Source: JBBKXR01 sp037969585
GTDB lineage: Bacteria > Verrucomicrobiota > Verrucomicrobiia > Verrucomicrobiales > DEV007
NCBI GenBank assembly: GCA_037969585.1
Contig: JBBKXR010000071.1
Coordinates: forward strand, 10,123-74,122
DNA length: 64,000 nt
Direction: 5' to 3'
The notes beneath the pieces were generated by a model. The model did not search any database. It worked only from the letters and a program-made list of their open reading frames with translations, and had not been told where the DNA came from. Every line of letters starts with the position of its first letter. Positions within the stretch are counted from its first letter, which is position 1. The translations under genes and the position numbers were made by a program. This document shows positions 37,370 to 45,483 of this stretch, one piece after another.

Positions 37370-38388
37370 GTCATTCGAGCGACATGATCGAGGTGGTGCA
37401 TTTTGAATCGATGCCAGGACAGGGGCATTTTTCGATTCAGCGCTATTTCCAAATCGTTCGCGATTTTCTGCCCGATGACGTTCGCTGCCATCAGCACGCC
37501 TGCCGTTTTCCAAACAGCGGATTGATCGGGCGGCTGCGAAATGTTTTCGACGCCCGCGAGCATCAGGCGGTGGTCAACCATGTCACGGGCGATGTTCATT
37601 TTCTCGCTCTCGGGCTGCCTCGAGATCGGACGGTGCTGACCATCCATGACGGAGAGATATTGCACCGGTTGAGTGGTTGGCGGCGCCAAATCATCTTTTG
37701 GTTTTGGTTTAAATGGCCGGCCCAACGGGCAACGGTCGTTACGACGGTTTCGCAGGCGTCGGCGGATGATCTGAAGAGTTTGCTGGGTGACGCTGCGCCA
37801 CTTAAATTTCGAGTGATCCCCGTTGGCATCGATCCAGCGTTTACTCCTGAAACCGCACGACCGTTTCCCAGACGACCGCGGATTCTCGCCTTCGGTGGAA
37901 CACCCAATAAGAACATCGTCCGCCTCGCCAGTGCACTGCAAGGCGTCGACTGCGAGCTTACACTGATTGGTAAACCGCGACCGGAACACGATGCAGCGAT
38001 GCAGCGTCATGAAATCTCCTGCACGATGGAGCACGGCTTGAGCGACGAGGAAATGCGCAGGCGCTATGTTGATTGCGACCTATTGGCGTTCCCGTCGACC
38101 AACGAAGGCTTTGGGATGCCGATTGTCGAGGCGCAGGCGATCGGTCGTCCCGTGTTGACCAGTAATCGAAGCCCCATGCGTGACGTGGCTGGTGACGCAG
38201 CCTGCCTTGTGGATCCGGACGACGTCGGAGCGATCCGTCGGGGCGTCCAGCAGCTGATCCTGGATGCTGAGTATCGGTCGGATTTGATCAATCGTGGTTA
38301 CGTAAATGTGAAACGTTTTTCTCCCGGGGCGATCGCGCGGCAGTATGCCGACTTGTATCGCGAAATTGCAGCTTCCGTCCGTGCATGA
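37366..38388 (+). CDS. Glycosyltransferase family 4 (mannosyltransferase-like)
   Basis: 340 residues. An acceptor half with LTIHDGEILHRLSGWRR near 88-104 and TTVSQASADDL near 126-136 is characteristic of the GT4 subgroup that contains mannosyltransferases. The donor half has ILAFGGTPNKNIVRL near 178 and E-x7-E in STNEGFGMPIVEAQAIGRPV near 244-263. The four-base overlaps with both neighbours place it firmly in the operon. The mannosyl assignment is a guess from subgroup resemblance only. Confidence 0.88.
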   Translation: MSHSSDMIEVVHFESMPGQGHFSIQRYFQIVRDFLPDDVRCHQHACRFPNSGLIGRLRNVFDAREHQAVVNHVTGDVHFLALGLPRDRTVLTIHDGEILHRLSGWRRQIIFWFWFKWPAQRATVVTTVSQASADDLKSLLGDAAPLKFRVIPVGIDPAFTPETARPFPRRPRILAFGGTPNKNIVRLASALQGVDCELTLIGKPRPEHDAAMQRHEISCTMEHGLSDEEMRRRYVDCDLLAFPSTNEGFGMPIVEAQAIGRPVLTSNRSPMRDVAGDAACLVDPDDVGAIRRGVQQLILDAEYRSDLINRGYVNVKRFSPGAIARQYADLYREIAASVRA

Positions 38389-39536
38389 AAATTGTTGTCA
38401 ACGCACTCTCGGTCGACAATCCAAGTGGTCGAAGCGTCCTGCTCGGCCACTTGCGCGAGTGGGCGAAATGGGATGACATCGCGGTGAGTTTTGTCGTGCT
38501 CTATCGCACTGGCAACGCCGACATGATTGAAGAACTCGGACCGCGGGTCATGTGGCACGAATGCCATTTGGGGCGACAGAATTGGGCGGCACGCGCCTGG
38601 TGGGAGCGTCAGCATTTGGATCAAGTTGTCGAGAAGCTCGAAGCTGGGGCCTACCTTGCGCCATCTGGGATCGCCGCTTCGAGCTTGTCGGTGCCGCAAT
38701 TGATCATCGCTCAGAATCCGTGGTGCCTGGTGGATGCCAGTCACACCGGTTTTGCCGATAAATTTAAAGCCATACTGCAGCGTTGGGCATACAGAAAAAC
38801 CGTCGCTAAGGCTGAGGTGATTCTATATGTGTCGCGCTATTTGCAGAACGCTTACCTGGAAAATGCCGGCTGCGATTCTGATCCTGGCAGTGGCGCCATT
38901 CTTCACAATGGGCTCAGCGCCGATTTGCTGAAGCTGACGGAAGCCTTCGAGCCGAGTGAAACTAAGCGTGATGGCCCGATCGTCTGCGTATCCGTTTACG
39001 GTCAGCACAAGAATGTCGAAACGCTGTTAGCGGCCTACCGAATGCTGCGCGACCGAGGAGAAGCCCGTCCGATGAAATTGATTGGCGGGTGGCCAAACGA
39101 TACCTACCGGCGTTTGATCGAATCCGAGATACGGCGTCACAAGCTCGATGGTTGCGTTGAAATTCTCGGGCATGTCAGTCGCGAACAACTGCTCGACGCC
39201 TATCGGGAAGCTTCGGTTTTTGCGCTGCTCAGTCGCTGTGAATCATTCGGAATTCCGGCTATAGAAGCGCAAAGTTTCGGTACTCCAGTGGTCAGTGCCG
39301 ATTGCTGTGCGATTCCGGAGATTTGTGGAACCGGGGGGATTTTTGTCGATCCTGATGATGCCGCTTCTGCAGCCTCCGCGATCGGTGGTTTGTTGAACAG
39401 CGAACAAGAATGGCGGGCTTGTTCGCAACGAGCTCGCGACAACTCAGCTCGCTTTCGCTGGAGCGAGGTTACCCTGCCGATGCGTGACTATTTTCAAAAA
39501 CTGGCCTCGGGAAAACCTCTCCGCGCCCAATCATGA
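38385..39536 (+). CDS. Glycosyltransferase family 4
   Basis: 383 residues. The acceptor half includes LAPSGIAASSLSVPQLIIAQNPW near 88-110. VCVSVYGQHKNVETLLAAY near 203 opens the donor half. The E-x7-E motif lies in SRCESFGIPAIEAQSFGTPV near 283-302, followed by SADCCAIPEICG. It starts in an ATGA overlap and is followed by a ten-base spacer and an acetyltransferase. Substrate unknown. Confidence 0.9.
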   Translation: MKIVVNALSVDNPSGRSVLLGHLREWAKWDDIAVSFVVLYRTGNADMIEELGPRVMWHECHLGRQNWAARAWWERQHLDQVVEKLEAGAYLAPSGIAASSLSVPQLIIAQNPWCLVDASHTGFADKFKAILQRWAYRKTVAKAEVILYVSRYLQNAYLENAGCDSDPGSGAILHNGLSADLLKLTEAFEPSETKRDGPIVCVSVYGQHKNVETLLAAYRMLRDRGEARPMKLIGGWPNDTYRRLIESEIRRHKLDGCVEILGHVSREQLLDAYREASVFALLSRCESFGIPAIEAQSFGTPVVSADCCAIPEICGTGGIFVDPDDAASAASAIGGLLNSEQEWRACSQRARDNSARFRWSEVTLPMRDYFQKLASGKPLRAQS

Positions 39537-39546
39537 TGATGATTTG

Positions 39547-40110
39547 ATGACAGACCAGCTCGATATTTCCGCCAACCGCAAGAGCCGCAAATATTCGCCG
39601 CGCGAGCTTGCGGGTAGGGTGTTGTGGGGCTTCGGTGAATGCCTGTTTCACTACAGTCCGCGCATTCTGTTCGGATGGCGGCGCTTCATTCTGACTAGCT
39701 TCGGGGCCGAAATCGGTCAGCAGGTGCACTGTCACAACTCGGTAAAAATTTCCTTACCCTGGAACCTGAAGATCGGCTCTTGGTCGGCGATTGGAGAGCG
39801 GGCGGTGATCTATAATCTGGGAGAGATCAGCATTGGCGAACGCGTGACGATTTCGCAGGGCGCGCATTTATGTGCCGGCAGTCATGACGATTCCGATCCG
39901 GCGTTTGCATTGCTGAAGCCACCCATTGTCATCGAAGACGATGCGTGGATCTGTGCCGATGCGTTCGTTGGTCCCGGCGTGACTATCGGCAGAGGGGCAG
40001 TGGTCGGTGCGCGCGCTGTGGTCACGTCCGACGTGCCGGAGTGGAAAGTCGTTGCCGGTAATCCAGCACGAGTGGTTCGCGACCGGGTTTTTAGACAGGA
40101 AGAGTCGTGA
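39547..40110 (+). CDS. WcaF-like sugar O-acetyltransferase
   Basis: 187 residues from the ATG at 39547; an in-frame GTG at 39484 would overlap the previous gene by 53 bases. The pattern (YSPRELAGRVLWGFGECLFHYSPRILFGWRRFIL, then hexapeptide repeats) matches the colanic-acid WcaF family of acetyl-CoA-dependent acetyltransferases. The QGAHLCAGSHDDSDPAF segment carries the expected catalytic His (SHD). It ends with KVVAGNPARVVRDR. It probably acetylates a sugar of the exopolysaccharide. Its stop codon is immediately followed by the inverted-repeat element at 40111. Confidence 0.87.
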   Translation: MTDQLDISANRKSRKYSPRELAGRVLWGFGECLFHYSPRILFGWRRFILTSFGAEIGQQVHCHNSVKISLPWNLKIGSWSAIGERAVIYNLGEISIGERVTISQGAHLCAGSHDDSDPAFALLKPPIVIEDDAWICADAFVGPGVTIGRGAVVGARAVVTSDVPEWKVVAGNPARVVRDRVFRQEES

Positions 40111-40246
40111 GGGCACCTCCAGAAACGCTGCGACGGATGATCGGAAAGAAATCTAGTGAGATAAGCGGCTTCGCCGAAATGCCAGGAAAAAAACGATCCT
40201 GCGGGCTGTGGCCCTTTTCTCCATCACCCAGTTTCTGGAGGTGCCC
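40111..40246. mobile_element. MITE-like element with perfect 16-base terminal inverted repeats
   Basis: GGGCACCTCCAGAAAC at 40111-40126 is repeated exactly in inverted form at 40231-40246. The 136-base segment encodes nothing. It starts directly after the stop of the acetyltransferase gene and ends directly before the ATG of the next gene. It is the only gap over 30 bases in the 22-kb operon. If the right end is taken as 40247, the flanks are both TGA, a possible 3-base target duplication, and removing the element would restore a GTGA stop-start overlap. Its right repeat contains the GGAGG that now serves as ribosome-binding site. An internal GGGC/GCCC hairpin followed by TTTT lies near 40203-40219. 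A regulatory hairpin is the alternative reading. Confidence 0.6.
40231..40246 (+). promoter_or_regulatory. Ribosome-binding site inside the right inverted repeat
   Basis: TCTGGAGGTGCCC precedes the ATG at 40247, with GGAGG at a good distance. The same bases form the right arm of the 16-base inverted repeat, so pairing with 40111-40126 in the mRNA would hide this site. This decides the start of the downstream gene and could lower its translation. Confidence 0.65.
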
Positions 40247-41086
40247 ATGAGTTTTTCGATCGTAATTCTGACGCACAATGAGGTCGGAAACATTTCCGCC
40301 TGCCTCGATTCGGTCGCATGGTGCGATGATGTTGTCGTGCTCGATTCCGGGAGTAGCGACGGCACCGTTGAAGTCGTCCGCGAGCGCGGCATTAAATTGG
40401 TCGAGCATCCTTTCGAGAATTTTGGGGCGCAGCGGAATTTCGCCAACGATTCAATCGATTTTCAACACGACTGGTTGTTCCACCTCGATGCCGACGAGCG
40501 CTTCACGGATGAGTTGCGTGATGCTTGCGATGTGGTGATGCATGCGGACGAGCACAGCGCGTACTTTGTGCCGAATCGGATGTTTTTTCTCGATCGATGG
40601 ATCAAGCGTTCGAGTCTTTATCCTTACCCTCAGGTGCGCTTTTTGAAGCTCGGCGAATTTCGCTACGAAGCGGCTGGTCACGGTCAACGAGAGGCCGAGT
40701 ACACGAGGGGTCTGGGCAGTATCGAAGAGCCCTACGATCACTACAATTTTTCCAAAGGCATCGCCGATTGGGTGCAACGTCACAACCGTTACTCGACTCT
40801 CGAAGCCGATGCGCTCGTCGGTCAGCGGGATTCGACAGACGGTCAGGCGGCAAAAAGCGAAGCGCCGGCCAACGTTCAGCAAATGCGTGGCATGAAACGC
40901 CGACTCGGGGCGTCACCTTTTCGGGCGATTGGCAAAGTTTTCTACCTCTACATCTGGAAGAGAGGCTTTCTCGATGGCGTGCCGGGCTTGTTTTACTGCG
41001 GATTGCAGGGCTTTTACGAATTCCTGATTGCCAGTAAAGTGGCGGAGCTGCAATCCGAGCGAAGGAAAGGTGACGATGAAGGCTGA
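40247..41086 (+). CDS. Glycosyltransferase family 2 (WaaE/KdtX-like)
   Basis: 279 residues from the ATG at 40247; the frame is open to 40208 but only 40247 has a strong Shine-Dalgarno. The GT-A core is compact: SFSIVILTHNEVGNISACLDS, VVVLDSGSSDGT near 34-45, and FHLDADERF near 84-92. The RNFAND and HLDADER patterns and the HYNFSKGIADWVQRHNRYS region near 166-184 are typical of the WaaE/KdtX-like GT2 subgroup (lipopolysaccharide beta-1,4-glucosyltransferase in enterics). A hydrophobic C-terminal segment may bind the membrane. It ends 11 bases inside the next gene. Confidence 0.88.
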   Translation: MSFSIVILTHNEVGNISACLDSVAWCDDVVVLDSGSSDGTVEVVRERGIKLVEHPFENFGAQRNFANDSIDFQHDWLFHLDADERFTDELRDACDVVMHADEHSAYFVPNRMFFLDRWIKRSSLYPYPQVRFLKLGEFRYEAAGHGQREAEYTRGLGSIEEPYDHYNFSKGIADWVQRHNRYSTLEADALVGQRDSTDGQAAKSEAPANVQQMRGMKRRLGASPFRAIGKVFYLYIWKRGFLDGVPGLFYCGLQGFYEFLIASKVAELQSERRKGDDEG

Positions 41087-42347
41087 ACACGATTCATCGC
41101 CCCGGCTGGTAATGGTCAGTCAGGTATTCCCTCCGGATCCGGCAGCGGTGGGGCAGTACCTGGACGAACTCGCGATCGCTTTCGCGGAGCGCGGCTGGGA
41201 TGTGACGGTGCTCTCGTCGTCACGTGGCTACGACGATCCGAATCAACGGTTTGCTAAAAATGAAAAGCGCGATGGCCTGCGTATTCGACGTTTTGGTTTG
41301 TCGTCGTTCGGGAAGAAAGGGCTGTTGATGAGGCTGCTGGCGCAAGTGCTGTTTGTGATTCAGGCGACGACGTACGCGCTGTTTCGCTGTCCTTCGGGCA
41401 CACGAGTTCTGATTTCCACGTCGCCGCCATTTTCAGGTGTGGCGGCATTGATTTTGAATCGCCTGCGAGGTTTTCCGTTTTCCTGGTGGGTGATGGATAT
41501 CAATCCGGATCAGTCTATAGAGGCCGGTGTGATGAGCTCTGGCCATCCCTTCGTCAAATGTCTCGGGATATTGAATCGTTGGACACTAAAAAGAGCCGAT
41601 GCGGTCCTGACACTCGACGATGACATGGCAGCTCGATTGAGGCAAAAAGGCTGCGACGACGACAGGTTGACGGTCCTGCCACTATGGACCAGCCACGGCC
41701 TTGGTGATCATGGCAAAGACGAGGCGATCGCAGGTGCGATCGTTGAGGAATTGGATTTAGGGGGCAAATTTGTGGTAATCTACAGTGGTAATCACAGCCT
41801 GGTGCATCCGATGACAACCTTGTTGGAAGCGGCGAAATTGCTGCGTGACAAGGAGGGCATCGTGTTTATTTTTTCCGGCGGTGGAGCTGGGCGTGCGATG
41901 GTCGAGGAGTTTGTTTCCGAACACGATTTGTTGGCGTCTGGTAGAGTTCGGTTGCTGCCGTATCAGCCGGTCGAAAAGCTTGAGGCTCTGTTCCTTGCCG
42001 CCGATGTCCACATGGTGGCGATGGGTGAGGCGATGGTCGGTTGTGTGCATCCAAGTAAGACTTATTCGGCATTGGCGTGTGGACGACCGCCGATCTGGAT
42101 CGGTCCGAAGCGTGCTGCACTGGCGCAATTGATCACTGCCAACGACGTCGGTTGGTGCTTCGAGCACGGCGAGGCGGAGGAGCTTGCAGAGCATCTGCTC
42201 GAACTGGTCACCAGGGGGAGCGACGATGCTGAGTTCGTGGAGAGGGGTGCGCGCGCCGCAGTTTTGGCTCAGGATAAATTCTCTCGGAATCACTTGGTTC
42301 ATCAGGCCTGCGATATTCTGGGCGGTATGGGGGTATCTAAGCAATGA
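41076..42347 (+). CDS. Glycosyltransferase family 4 (WcaI/WbuB-like)
   Basis: 423 residues from the ATG at 41076, preceded by AAGGAAAGG; an upstream in-frame ATG at 41028 lies deep in the previous gene. The N-terminus LVMVSQVFPPDPAAVGQYLDELAIAFAERGWDVTVL is typical of the WcaI/WbuB group. WVMDINPDQSIEAGVM near 147-162 matches the same group, and FVVIYSGNHSLVHPMTTLLEA near 230 opens the donor half. The C-terminal motif HPSKTYSALACGRPPIWIG replaces the usual E-x7-E pattern, as in this group (CxPSKxYxxLAxG). These enzymes often transfer fucose or an aminosugar; that fits the nearby GDP-fucose genes but is only suggestive. Confidence 0.88.
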   Translation: MKAEHDSSPRLVMVSQVFPPDPAAVGQYLDELAIAFAERGWDVTVLSSSRGYDDPNQRFAKNEKRDGLRIRRFGLSSFGKKGLLMRLLAQVLFVIQATTYALFRCPSGTRVLISTSPPFSGVAALILNRLRGFPFSWWVMDINPDQSIEAGVMSSGHPFVKCLGILNRWTLKRADAVLTLDDDMAARLRQKGCDDDRLTVLPLWTSHGLGDHGKDEAIAGAIVEELDLGGKFVVIYSGNHSLVHPMTTLLEAAKLLRDKEGIVFIFSGGGAGRAMVEEFVSEHDLLASGRVRLLPYQPVEKLEALFLAADVHMVAMGEAMVGCVHPSKTYSALACGRPPIWIGPKRAALAQLITANDVGWCFEHGEAEELAEHLLELVTRGSDDAEFVERGARAAVLAQDKFSRNHLVHQACDILGGMGVSKQ

Positions 42348-43021
42348 ATCGACGACGCATCATGACTCTTGGAATCGGCGCAGCGATCGGATTGCTGGCG
42401 ACGGAAGTGTTTCCACGCTGGGCGTGGGGCAGAACTCATCGGCGTGAGTCGTCGGCTTACCATGATAACGTCAATTTTGTCGGCAAGTGGGCGGACGATT
42501 CGGGTCTGAAAGTGAAGTCTTTGAAAGTCGAGGAACAACAGGTGGCGGGATTGGCTTATCATCAGGCGCAACGCTACTTTTTGACCGACGGGCCGGACCA
42601 GGGAATGGAACTCCTCTATCTGGAATATGACGAGGGTAGCCCGCACTATTTTGAGGACCTTTTTTATCACACGCCAGAGCGTTGCATGGCGGCGACGGGC
42701 AAAGTGGTCGATTTGAAATTTCGCCACGTGAATCTGGTCGACACAGATGTCGAAGTTCGCTGCGTGACCTTTCGAGAAATGCAGTCGGGACGCCTACTCT
42801 ATGTCTACAAAGCCATTTGGTTGCATCGCGAATTTCCGGTGCGCTTGGGCGCGGCGATGCATTTGCGTAAGTTTCAGGCCGCACTGGCATTCAAACCCAA
42901 TCCGCCGGCGCGCATGCTGATGGCTGCTGTGTTCGGTGCCGAGAGTGAGGAAGCCGCGTGGAACCGGTTTCGTGGCCTTGGTTTGTCGAGGTTAACCGAG
43001 GTGTCAGAGGGGCAGCAGTGA
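42344..43021 (+). CDS. EpsI-like exosortase-associated protein
   Basis: 225 residues. An N-terminal hydrophobic segment (MNRRRIMTLGIGAAIGLLATEVFP) is a signal or anchor. The domain that follows has FYHTPERCMAATGKVVDL near 107-124, similar to the H-x-P-x-x-C...G pattern of EpsI (DUF3485), a periplasmic domain encoded with or fused to exosortases. Here it is a separate gene that overlaps the exosortase gene by one base. Its role in PEP-CTERM processing or polysaccharide assembly is not established in the family. It begins in an ATGA overlap with the last glycosyltransferase. Confidence 0.78.
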   Translation: MNRRRIMTLGIGAAIGLLATEVFPRWAWGRTHRRESSAYHDNVNFVGKWADDSGLKVKSLKVEEQQVAGLAYHQAQRYFLTDGPDQGMELLYLEYDEGSPHYFEDLFYHTPERCMAATGKVVDLKFRHVNLVDTDVEVRCVTFREMQSGRLLYVYKAIWLHREFPVRLGAAMHLRKFQAALAFKPNPPARMLMAAVFGAESEEAAWNRFRGLGLSRLTEVSEGQQ

Positions 43022-43950
43022 TGACGACAAATATTTCAAGTAAGGCTGAGGGCCTTCGTCAGGAAGATCGCAGCGCAACAATGCTGGCGCTGGTATTCCT
43101 TGCGGCGATCTGGCTGCAACTGTTCGCCGCGCTGATTCCGACTTGGAATGGCGGCACCTACTATTCTTATGGCTGGGTGGTGCCGTTGCTGACCGGGCTG
43201 GTATTCTACCGCCGCTGGCAGGTAGAGAGTCGGCGACTTGTCAGCTTGGCAGGTCGCTCGGCAGGTATGAGGCGACTGGTGATTGGTGGTATCGGATTGC
43301 TACTGTTTGTGGCGGCGATGCGAATTTTGGAACTGTCCGATCCGCGCTGGCGGATTCCGCTGCTGGGCCATGCCATGGCTGTGATGATTTACTCGGTCTG
43401 GCTGATGTCAGAGCTGTTGGGGCTGAAGAGTTCCAAGCATTTCATTTTCGTGGGATTATTGGCGGTGAGTGCCGTGCCCCTGCCCTCGAATATGGAGGTG
43501 CACTTGGTCGAAGGATTAACCGAGATGGTCATGGATTCAGCGTCGGTGGTGGTGGCTTTGATGGGCTATCCGGTGGAAATTGACGGCTCGGTATTGATGA
43601 TCGACGGGGCCGTTCTGGAAGTTGATGACACCTGCAGTGGCATTCGGTCCTTTCAAAGTATCTTTATGTATGCAGTGTTTTTTGGCGAGTTCTGGCGCTT
43701 GTCGCTGATCGGCCGGGTGACGTTACTACTGCTCGGTGGAGTGGTCGCCATCGTCACTAACATTGGTCGTGTGGTGGTGCTGACGCGAGTTTTTGTCGAC
43801 AAAGGCCAAGGTGCTTTCGATGGAGCACATGATACCGTGGGCTACGTTAGTTTTGCAGCGGCGACCCTCGTTCTTTTGATTGCTGGAAAATATCTCGACG
43901 CCCACGACAGGGATGAAACTAAGCCGGTGAAATTAAGCGAAAGCGATTGA
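43021..43950 (+). CDS. xrt: Exosortase (PEP-CTERM sorting transpeptidase)
   Basis: 309 residues from the ATG at 43021, which shares its A with the preceding TGA (TGATG); an in-frame ATG at 42958 lies inside epsI. About eight membrane spans are visible. The three family residues are present: Cys205 in DDTCSGIRSF, Arg250 in VTNIGRVVVL and His270 in DGAHDTVGY. Exosortases cleave PEP-CTERM tails of exported proteins at the inner membrane, usually in species with exopolysaccharide clusters. Two likely substrates are encoded at 54404 and 55233. The gene ends the large operon, 41 bases before a strong terminator. Confidence 0.92.
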   Translation: MTTNISSKAEGLRQEDRSATMLALVFLAAIWLQLFAALIPTWNGGTYYSYGWVVPLLTGLVFYRRWQVESRRLVSLAGRSAGMRRLVIGGIGLLLFVAAMRILELSDPRWRIPLLGHAMAVMIYSVWLMSELLGLKSSKHFIFVGLLAVSAVPLPSNMEVHLVEGLTEMVMDSASVVVALMGYPVEIDGSVLMIDGAVLEVDDTCSGIRSFQSIFMYAVFFGEFWRLSLIGRVTLLLLGGVVAIVTNIGRVVVLTRVFVDKGQGAFDGAHDTVGYVSFAAATLVLLIAGKYLDAHDRDETKPVKLSESD

Positions 43951-43991
43951 GGATTCCCAGCCACTATCTACGGCAATTTATTTCTGCATCG

Positions 43992-44018
43992 AAAAGCCCG
44001 TCTATATGACGGGCTTTT
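43992..44018. terminator. Strong, probably bidirectional terminator
   Basis: AAAAGCCCGTC pairs with GACGGGCTTTT around the loop TATAT, followed by more T on the plus strand; the minus strand reads into a T tract as well. It lies between the exosortase stop (43950) and the stop of the convergent ligase-family gene (44047), so it can end both operons. Confidence 0.88.
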
Positions 44019-44046
44019 TTGTGTCCAGAAGCCGCCAATGAATGCA

Positions 44047-45414
44047 TCAGGCACGTCTCCGACTGCTCCAAAGTATCGCCAAGTAGACAACAGCGACGAT
44101 TTGGATGACGCCGATGCGCATCGGGAAATCGATCAGGGCATGCGTTGCGAGGAAGGATAGGGCGACCAGTGACACCGCGATCGAGAGTGTCAAAGGCCTG
44201 GTATTTCGGTCGGGCCGGTACAGCTGTCGGTAGAACGCGCCACCGACCAGTGCGAGCCATGGCAGGGCGCCGAGCCATCCCCACTCGATCACGGTCTGTA
44301 GGTAGTCCTGGTGAGCGTGGATCCAGACACCGGAAATGCGACCGGAGTAGGGGGCAGAGTAGTAGGGGAAGAGGCGATGAAAGGTGCCGGCTCCGAAGCC
44401 AAAGGGCCCTCCGCTTTCGATCATGTCGATGCAAACCTCGTAAGCGACGAGGCGTCCACCTGAACTACCACGATGTTCAAGTTCCCACTTCCAGTTGTCG
44501 ATCGATCGAGTCGCGACCGGCATCAACACGGCGATGATAGCGGCGCCTGCGACGACGGCAATGATGATAGTCTTGCCGGTGATGGCGGACTTGGAAGTGG
44601 CGCGTGTGTAGTAGTGGCGAAACAGCCAGCCTGCAGAAATAATCGCCGGTAGGACGGTGACGTGACCGTATTTCGAGGTATTGAACAACAGGGCAGCGAT
44701 GATCAGAACCAGCGCGATGCCCCACACGACTCGAGGCCATCGAGTTTTTGGAGTAGCCATGCCGCGAACGAAAAGCGCCAGTGCAGCTGGCCAACACAGG
44801 TTGAGAAATGCGGCTGCGTGGCCGTGATAGCGGAACGCTGCGAAGAAGGTTTTCTGGTGTTCGTGATATTGTTTGTTAACCCAGAGCAACGAGGGGGCAT
44901 CGACGAGTTTTTGCATGATGCCGATGATGGCAACGACGACGCCGCAGATGGCGATGACGGTTAGGAGTTGCCATCGGCGCGATTTATCGCGGAGCATTGC
45001 GGTAAGCACCAGCAGTGCAATCAGCAGGGCGACAATATGGCAGATCTCGGCGAGCGACGAAGCAGGGTCAGAGCTCGATGGTAGCCAGGACACGTTCGCT
45101 TCGGCGGCGACCAGGGAGTTCAGTTCGACGTCGTAGTGGTGCGAAGGATTGCTGTAGGCGATGGCGGCCTGTAGCAAAATCAGGCTGGTCAGGACGATCG
45201 GAACCACCATCGAACGCATTCGGCGGCCAAGCTTGCGGATGGAGAAAACGCCAAGCAACGAAGCGGCCAGGAGAATGATGTCGAGAGTGGAACGAGTCGA
45301 CGGTGTGGCGGCACCGAAAGCCAGAGTGCTGTAGACCAGCGCGCTGCCAAAGCCGATGATCGACAGGTTGCCCGCCGATTTCTGTAGGAGGGCCGATGCG
45401 CTTCGATCGTCCAT
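44047..45414 (-). CDS. O-antigen ligase family membrane protein
   Basis: 455 residues with about ten to twelve membrane spans. The Wzy_C/WaaL region has the family pattern: MIESGGPFGFGAGTFHRLFP near 316-335, then WIHAHQDYLQTVIEWGWLGALPWL near 347-370, with the conserved HAHQDYLQ and EWGWLG segments. Members ligate or polymerise lipid-linked glycans on the periplasmic side. As a second such protein in the window (the other at 34706) it could be the ligase while the other is the polymerase, or the reverse. It lies 69 bases after the wzc stop on the same strand and is probably the last gene of that operon. Confidence 0.88.
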   Translation of the reverse strand: MDDRSASALLQKSAGNLSIIGFGSALVYSTLAFGAATPSTRSTLDIILLAASLLGVFSIRKLGRRMRSMVVPIVLTSLILLQAAIAYSNPSHHYDVELNSLVAAEANVSWLPSSSDPASSLAEICHIVALLIALLVLTAMLRDKSRRWQLLTVIAICGVVVAIIGIMQKLVDAPSLLWVNKQYHEHQKTFFAAFRYHGHAAAFLNLCWPAALALFVRGMATPKTRWPRVVWGIALVLIIAALLFNTSKYGHVTVLPAIISAGWLFRHYYTRATSKSAITGKTIIIAVVAGAAIIAVLMPVATRSIDNWKWELEHRGSSGGRLVAYEVCIDMIESGGPFGFGAGTFHRLFPYYSAPYSGRISGVWIHAHQDYLQTVIEWGWLGALPWLALVGGAFYRQLYRPDRNTRPLTLSIAVSLVALSFLATHALIDFPMRIGVIQIVAVVYLAILWSSRRRA

Positions 45415-45483
45415 GGTTTCCTTCAGCTTCGACGCGATTATCGGCGGCGCATGACTCGCCTGGCCGCCGCTTCCAAGAAGCGC

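Noticed and set aside
21595..40176. Shared 13-base AGCGGCTTCGCCG at 21595 and 40164
   Set aside because: This is a small self-complementary hairpin of a common GC-rich type; the surrounding sequences do not match, so I do not call it a repeat family.
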